NCBI GenBank assembly: GCA_000467715.1
Contig: AJFK01001027.1
Coordinates: 30,050-94,049, forward strand
From: Hysterium pulicare CBS 123377
Lineage: Eukaryota; Ascomycota; Dothideomycetes; Hysteriales; Hysteriaceae
Reading direction: 5' to 3'
DNA length: 64,000 bases
Shown here: positions 58,376-64,000 of the stretch, in pieces
Numbering within the stretch: position 1 is the stretch's first letter
How the letters are laid out: every line of letters begins with the position of its first letter
Translations under genes and position numbers: made by a program
Notes under the pieces: model-generated
What the model was told of the DNA's origin: nothing
The model's database searches: none
What the model saw: the letters and a program-made list of their open reading frames with translations, nothing else

Positions 58376-60186
58376 TGTTCCAGTCATCGCCGCATTAGTT
58401 CATTGCCCGCCGTCGTTCCATCGAGAGCGAACTAGCATGATTACGCTCACTTTATAGGATTTTCACAATGCTGCCCAAGATACCTTGGAGGGTCTGTCTT
58501 TTGGGGCACGGAGTTACGGGCATAACGGCGTTTTTGAAAGAGGCATTTACATGGGAGCACCGAGTAGTTGCTTTGAACACTTCACTTCATTGATTGGTGT
58601 GCCCCGAGCCCAATCTTCCTGGGTATTTGCGCCCAATTACAGCGACGGTCGACGCTTTTTTCCATCTTTTTTTGTTGGTCTGGACCGTTTCAAGACTATT
58701 TTGCATCATTTAGGAACTGTGTCTGCGATCACAGAGTTATATACCCTTCCTCTTATGGAGTTCCAGCCGATGGCGGACTCGTTGGAACTCTCGGGCTCGA
58801 TGCCCATTTTGATATATTGTATCCCTTACTCCGCACTTGTATTGTTAATGATCTAATGGTTGGATCTTTGGATCGAAGGATTACTGTACTACTATCTAAT
58901 CCTGTTTCCATGACTCTGTCTCACTCGCAGGTGACTTGACTTTGGCTCGATCCGATGCGATAGCCCTGGGTTTCGGTAGCATATTCGTCCTCGGGCCTCG
59001 TTAGCTTGACCCAAGGGGTTGTGTGTGTCTCCGATGCATTGTTACAAAGGTTCAGCTGTTGGTTTATCGAGGTGCTGGACTGTTTCACAGCGGAGCAATA
59101 CGGAACTGTACTGGTAGCTTGGGTTCTCTCAAGATGTGACCAGAGGCAATCAATGAAACTTGGGTCAGCTAAATATTCCCGCCGTGAAACGGATACAGTG
59201 CTGTTCACTGGTATCCCCAGAATTGGCCGGTGACGGTTAGCTGCTCCGCCCGCAGACGTTCTGTGGATGGACCTAATGCTGTGCTCGGGCGCGACAATGC
59301 GAGACATGCGGATAGCCTTCCCGTCGACGGCTCGTTTGGATGCACACGCTGCAGTCGTCCTACCCATCGCACGCGGGCCGACCATAGTGGCTGGCGGCTA
59401 ATTATGCTCTGTACTGGGTTGATGGTGGAGATGTTCGAATGGATGCATGTTCTTCGAAGCCACCATTCACCTACGGAGCCCGACCGAGAAGCGAAACATG
59501 CGACGTTGGTCCACGTGGAGGACTTGGACAGAAGCTGTTTAATGCTTCACTTGGGTGCTGTCTGCAGAGCCTTTCCTGTCTACTATGTAGTGTTCACGGT
59601 GCACGACTGTGACCATCTGTTTTTGGCGTCCGGCCTGGGTGGTACATGGCTCCGTATCGATAGCGAAACTCAGGCCGTGATTTTTCTTTCGCAGGTACGT
59701 ACCAGCATCCGCAGGTAGTGCTGCAGCCAACATACAAAATTCCAAAAACACCCTCAACGGCGAGATTGCATCTGTCTTCCCGCCCGAGATCCTCTCCCGT
59801 CTTCGCCTCTCCCTTCATCCTCACGCCATCCCCGCCAATCACTATCGCTCCCTTTGCGGAGCCGAGAAGAGCAGGGTCAGGCACCGCGCTAGCCTACACC
59901 ACCCACTGGGCTGTTTGGCGTATCCCTTGAATGCCCTGGAGACGTCTTCTCCTTTCACAACCCTCACGACACCTTAGAATCAGGCGAGAGCTTAGAACCA
60001 CCCGCTCTGTCCACCGTCGGCGTAAAGGCCTCCAGTCTTCACCATCAATTGTCGTCGATCGACTCCACCGCCCAGAACAGGATTGCGGATATCTACCCAG
60101 CACTTCAAAAGCAAAACGACAACACAGATACCGTATATCTCCGAGGACATCCCGTACGGGATCCTCATACCTCAACATACTTCACC
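58376..60186. other. Long leader/promoter region of cot-1
   Basis: About 1.8 kb. It holds the 3' flank of the coiled-coil gene and then C/T-rich sequence up to the cot-1 start. An ATG frame at 59931-60248 overlaps the cot-1 start in another phase. Frames at 58485-58856 and 59230-59718 have no motif. Confidence 0.5.
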
Positions 60187-62333
60187 ATGAACAATCAACC
60201 GAACCGCCTCCACCTCAATTTCGGCTTCAGCGATCGAAACAACAATAACTTCAATAACGATGCGGGGCGTGCTTTTCCCACCACACCCTCCACTTTCCCA
60301 CAACCTGTCTTCCCCAATCAGGCCGGCCAGCAAGAGGTCTGGGGAACCCAACAAACTAACAATGGCTATAATGGTGCTGGTGCAGGATACTTCATGGGCA
60401 ACCCATATCAACAGGCTCAATACCAACAGCAGCAGGGCAACCTCCAAGCTCCTGGGGCCGCATACCGCTCGCCAGGATACAATGATGGCACCAATGGCTT
60501 AGTGCACCAATTCTCCCACCAGAATCTTGGTGGCAATGGACGTTCTGGGAGCCCATACGGTCGTCAACCTTCGCCTGGAAATCAGCGTCCTAGGACTGCC
60601 GGTGCCTCTGGTCAACAGTATGGCAGTTATAACCACACTCCACCCATGCCTCGACAGCCCTCTCTAAACGACGAAGAGCCTCCCCAAAAGTCACCAGAGA
60701 AATACTCGGACAATGTCTCTCGACAGGCAAAGGTATCAGTTGGACTCGTAAGCACCTTTTTCAAGGACAGCGTGCAGCGAGCCCGTGATCGGAATCAAAG
60801 GTATGCTTTCCTGAAGGACGTAACAATAGCAGACTAACACTATGTGACATAGAGCGCTAGAGTTAGAAACCATCATGAAAGAACCATCAATCTCAGATAA
60901 CCGTAAAGTCCAGAAGGAGAACAACATGCGCCGGGCAGAGGCTGAATACCTCCGATTCCTTCGCACCAAGGAAAAGCCTGAGAACTTTTCAACACTGAAG
61001 ATTATTGGTAAGGGTGCTTTCGGTGAAGTCAAACTTGTCCAGAGAAAGAATGACGGAAAGATTTATGCGTTGAAGTCCCTAGTCAAGTCTGAGATGGTGA
61101 GATTCCGGCCGCATGAACAGCCGCCCAAACGTAAAGCTAATCTCAACAGTTTAAAAAAGACCAGCTTGCACACGTCCGATCAGAGCGTGATATCCTTGCC
61201 GAATCTGACAGTCCATGGGTTGTAAAGTTGCACACGACTTTCCAGGACAACACATTCCTCTATATGTTGATGGAATTTTTACCAGGTGGTGATCTTATGA
61301 CTATGCTTATCAAGTACGAGATTTTCACGGAGGATATAACACGCTTCTATATGGCGGAGATCACCTTGGCCATAGAGGCAGTCCACAAGCTCGGTTTCAT
61401 CCATCGGTAAGGCGGCCCGTCCCAAGCAGCTTAGTCACGCCTATAATACATTATGCTAACGGACTTCAAGTGACATCAAACCAGACAATATCTTACTTGA
61501 CCGCGGCGGCCACATCAAGCTAACCGATTTCGGTCTTTCAACTGGCTTCCATAAGGAGCATGAAGCCTCTTACTACAAGAAACTCCTCGCCGGGGGAGCT
61601 CACAAATCTTCAAGAGACAATCGCAATTCGATGAACCTTGATCAAATCCAACTGACCGTCAGCAATCGAGCTCAGATCAACACATGGCGAAAATCTCGTC
61701 GTCAGCTTGCCTACTCGACTGTCGGCACACCCGACTATATCGCCCCTGAGATCTTCAGTGGCCAGGGTTATGACTTCGGCTGCGATTGGTGGTCCGTAGG
61801 CACTATCATGTTCGAATGCCTTATCGGTTGGCCTCCGTTCTGTGCGGAAGAGCCTCATGATACGTACCGCAAGATTGTGGACTGGCCCCGAAACTTGCAT
61901 TTCCCACCAGATCAACAACTCGGACATGAGGCTGAAGACTTTGTCAAGCGGTACGCACTTATTTCCTTCTTCATCAGTTCATCACATATTCTGTCTGCGT
62001 TCGATTTCAGATTGATACTTACCACGCCTCAGCCTCATTTGTGACGCTGAACATCGTCTTGGTCGCATCGGTGGCGCCCACGAAATCAAGCAGCACCCAT
62101 TCTTCCGTGGTGTGCAATGGGACGGTCTTCGCCGCATCCGAGCGCCATTCGAGCCCAAGCTTCAATCGAACGTCGATACTCAATACTTCCCTATCGACGA
62201 GATCGATCAGAACGACACGAGCGCTGCTCTTCGAGCTCAAACAGCACAGGGAGGCGATGATCTAGCTGCCGAAATGAGTCTCCCCTTCATTGGCTACACC
62301 TACAAACGCTTTGATGCATTCAGAGGATCTTAG
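60187..62333 (+). CDS. cot-1: NDR/LATS-family kinase COT-1
   Basis: Five exons: 60187-60800, 60853-61096, 61150-61406, 61471-61950 and 62033-62333, giving 631 aa. Introns are 52, 53, 64 and 82 bp. Residues 1-190 are Asn/Gln-rich. The N-terminal regulatory helix that binds Mob proteins ([24 protein letters not shown]) spans the first splice. Kinase motifs: [67 protein letters not shown], an insert rich in Lys/Arg, [12 protein letters not shown], and the hydrophobic motif FIGYTYKRF near the end. It closely matches Neurospora COT-1 in sequence and length. The kinase, with its Mob partner, controls hyphal tip growth and branching. ATG 60187 is the first in-frame ATG; the frame stays open upstream without one. 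Confidence 0.96.
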
Positions 62334-63387
62334 CTTGTCTTTGAGTCCATTGCTTTTTATCAATGCTTTATAAGGAAACGGAATACGACAACACATGGAT
62401 GGATACACGATTGACGAAACCGAGATATCACTTTTGGCCATCTGGAGTTTTCTTTCTATACATTTTCCCAAACGGAAAGTCTCCACCCGGAATGAAGATG
62501 ATAGGGTGCCATATGCTATGCTGTTGGGATTGCATCTTTTCCTCATCGTCAAAGCATCTGTGGCCGTTCGAGCTCATTATCCCAAGGTATTTCCCCCACT
62601 TTTACTTATCTCAAGTTCCTCAGTTTTCCAGTCTCATCTACAACAACTCAAGAGCGTTTTTTCTGTCTTTAACTCGCGGTCATCATTGGCGTTTTTACCG
62701 GTCTCGCTTTGTCGCTCTGTGCAAAGCTCTGTTGGGATGCATGTGGTGGCCGCTGTGTGCGTGTGTGTGTGTGTGAGCGCGACGTTTACGTCTGAAGTCT
62801 AGTCTAGCGTCTAGTTGTTGGTAGCCGTTGATGTGGACTCTGTCCGCGACTCGGTTGACGAAAGTGGAAAGGAAGCGTTTATCTGCCTGCGCTCATTAAC
62901 TTCGTGGGTGGGTGCGGCGTTTAGAATTTCAGATATAATCAAAGTCATAGGCTGGGATGGGCGGGGAAATGAGAGATTCGAATCCAATGATCTAGATCGC
63001 GAATGGATTTTTGACTTGTGTGATTGTGCTTTGATTTTGAGTGCTCCAAGCACCGACGAAGAGGGATCGTTGAGAATGGAGTTCTCTATAACACTAAACT
63101 TTCGAGATATCGATCTTAAAGATAATAACATCATTGATCTAGATGAACAACCGACCCATGGAAACCAGAACACCATGCTGACTCTAAGCAACTAACCAAG
63201 AACTTCAATCTCCCTAGTTCAGGAAAATTGTAAATGGGACTCATGTATCACATTGTATTATGCGTCCGCCTCAGCCAAACCTCCCAACCCAACCAAGCCT
63301 TTCGCTTTCCCTCTCTACAACTCTGCAGACGGCAAGCGCATCATATATCTCTCCCTCTCCCAAACCAGCCTGCCCCGACTTCTCCCT
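62334..63387. other. Convergent spacer between cot-1 and RPB12
   Basis: About 1 kb. It holds a (GT)n microsatellite (62755-62775). A plus frame at 62815-63195 has no ATG start, and its antisense is equally open, so it is probably chance. The rest is 3' UTR. Confidence 0.5.
62755..62775. repeat. (GT)n microsatellite
   Basis: A GTGTGC unit followed by seven GT repeats in the cot-1 3' flank. Confidence 0.8.
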
Positions 63388-63689
63388 TCACCTCGCCTCA
63401 AACTGCACCATCCTACCCCACCCAAAAAGTCAGCCAACATCCCTCTCCCAATCTCCCCTCCGCAAACCCCAAAGAAAACTCACCTATTCGTCCTCTGCTT
63501 ATAAAGCACCCGATGTCCACAGTTCCTGCACCGGATCGGCTCTCCGCGCTTTAGGGAAACAGCGCTATCGCAGTCGCCGCAGACGTACTCTACGAAGCGC
63601 GAGCGGTCTTCGTAGGTCGTGGCTGTTGTTTGCATTTGGGAGGAGCCTCCTTGTTGCGTGGTTGTGGAGGGAGGTTGGTAGGAGGACAT
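63388..63689 (-). CDS. RPB12: RNA polymerase I/II/III subunit RPABC4 (Rpb12)
   Basis: On the minus strand, exon 1 is 63689-63484 and exon 2 is only 25 bp, 63412-63388. The intron is 71 bp with GTGAGT donor and GGTAG acceptor. The product is 76 aa. A Gln/Thr-rich N-terminus is followed by the zinc ribbon: YVCGDCDSAVSLKRGEPIRCRNCGHRVLYKQRTNR, with ligands Cys-x2-Cys and Cys-x2-Cys. The tiny last exon supplies the invariant MVQFEAR end. Without it the protein would stop short of the conserved C-terminus, so the short exon is well supported. Rpb12 is shared by all three nuclear polymerases. Confidence 0.94.
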
Positions 63690-64000
63690 GTCTTTTTGTT
63701 GGGTGGATGGATGTTTGGTGGGGTGTTGGTAGATGGGTGGGTGGTTGGAGAGCGGGGGTTGTGGAGAGTGGGAAGATAGAGATCTGGGGGTTTTTGAGCT
63801 GGAGGGTAGTCTGGGTTTTGCTTTGCTGGTGTCAGTTGAGTGGGTTGGTGAAAGAAAGGTCGGAGAATGAGGGTTGAGGCGGAGGCGGTGAGGGATTTTG
63901 CCGGATGGCTGCTTTTTGGGCTATGCCGGTTTGGGTTAGATGGTAACGTGCCGATAGTAGACTATCGTCTTAGTCTAGCGTGTGCATTGACCCTATCCTT
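63690..64000. other. Upstream flank of RPB12
   Basis: 311 bp, strongly G-rich on the plus strand (C-rich on the transcribed strand) to about 63870. This is the RPB12 promoter and leader. No gene is seen. Confidence 0.5.

Noticed and set aside
62811-63195. Overlapping sense and antisense 126-codon frames
   Set aside because: Both are open, neither has motifs, and the plus one lacks an ATG; a chance open region in a 3' flank is more likely.
1-64000. CRISPR array, operon or prophage
   Set aside because: The intron-rich genes are eukaryotic, and no regularly spaced direct repeats were seen.
1-64000. tRNA or rRNA genes
   Set aside because: I looked for GGTTCRANYCC B-box-like sequences with a matching A box and acceptor stem; the few GTTCGA occurrences lie in coding DNA or lack a cloverleaf. 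A tRNAscan search would be decisive.

Overview
This window looks like nuclear DNA of a filamentous ascomycete (Pezizomycotina). The evidence is genes split by many 45-140 bp spliceosomal introns (GTRNGY donor, CTRAC-type branch site, YAG acceptor), fungal-only families (COT-1 and NRC-2 kinases, DASH subunit Dad3, a CFEM-like surface protein, an ascomycete laccase with a DSGL C-terminal tail), and about 45-50% GC with AT-rich gene-poor islands. A leotiomycete (Helotiales-like) is my best guess, but that is inference from overall protein feel, not proof.

Layout. 0-14 kb: a large low-complexity conserved protein (5' end unresolved), NRC-2-type AGC kinase, Dad3, mitochondrial ribosomal protein uS5m divergent from a TRM2-type m5U tRNA methyltransferase, and an unknown small protein. 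14-23 kb: a 935-aa ankyrin array protein, a class I methyltransferase, a mitochondrial membrane protein and a Sir2/Hst1-type deacetylase. 23-29 kb: CFEM-like membrane protein, a GPI-anchor-like surface protein and a gene-poor AT-rich island. 28-32 kb: aldo-keto reductase, Nudix hydrolase and glutathione S-transferase-like gene, arranged divergent then convergent. 32-36.4 kb: a multi-pass membrane protein and a six-exon gene for RNase P/MRP subunit Rpp40. 36.4-40.3 kb: gene-poor. 40.3-46.3 kb: eight-exon laccase and a secreted Thr-rich protein with several dibasic sites. 46.3-48.9 kb: gene-poor, with a strong hairpin. 49-64 kb: two long coiled-coil proteins, ESCRT-I subunit Vps37, the NDR kinase COT-1 and RNA polymerase subunit Rpb12.

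How the genes relate. Most are independent housekeeping genes. Two AGC kinases that control hyphal polarity and growth (NRC-2 and COT-1) lie about 53 kb apart. Both divergent pairs with short shared promoters include mitochondrial or redox products. The exon structures given here were worked out by hand from reading frame, splice consensus and conserved protein motifs; every multi-exon model closes in frame.

No dramatic new system is evident. The best leads are the dibasic-rich secreted protein at 45 kb, the triplicated EV[VI]PPPP motif in the 49-52 kb coiled-coil protein, a decayed 100-bp repeat present at 27.6 and 34.7 kb, and possible dual-start mitochondrial targeting of TRM2 and the aldo-keto reductase.
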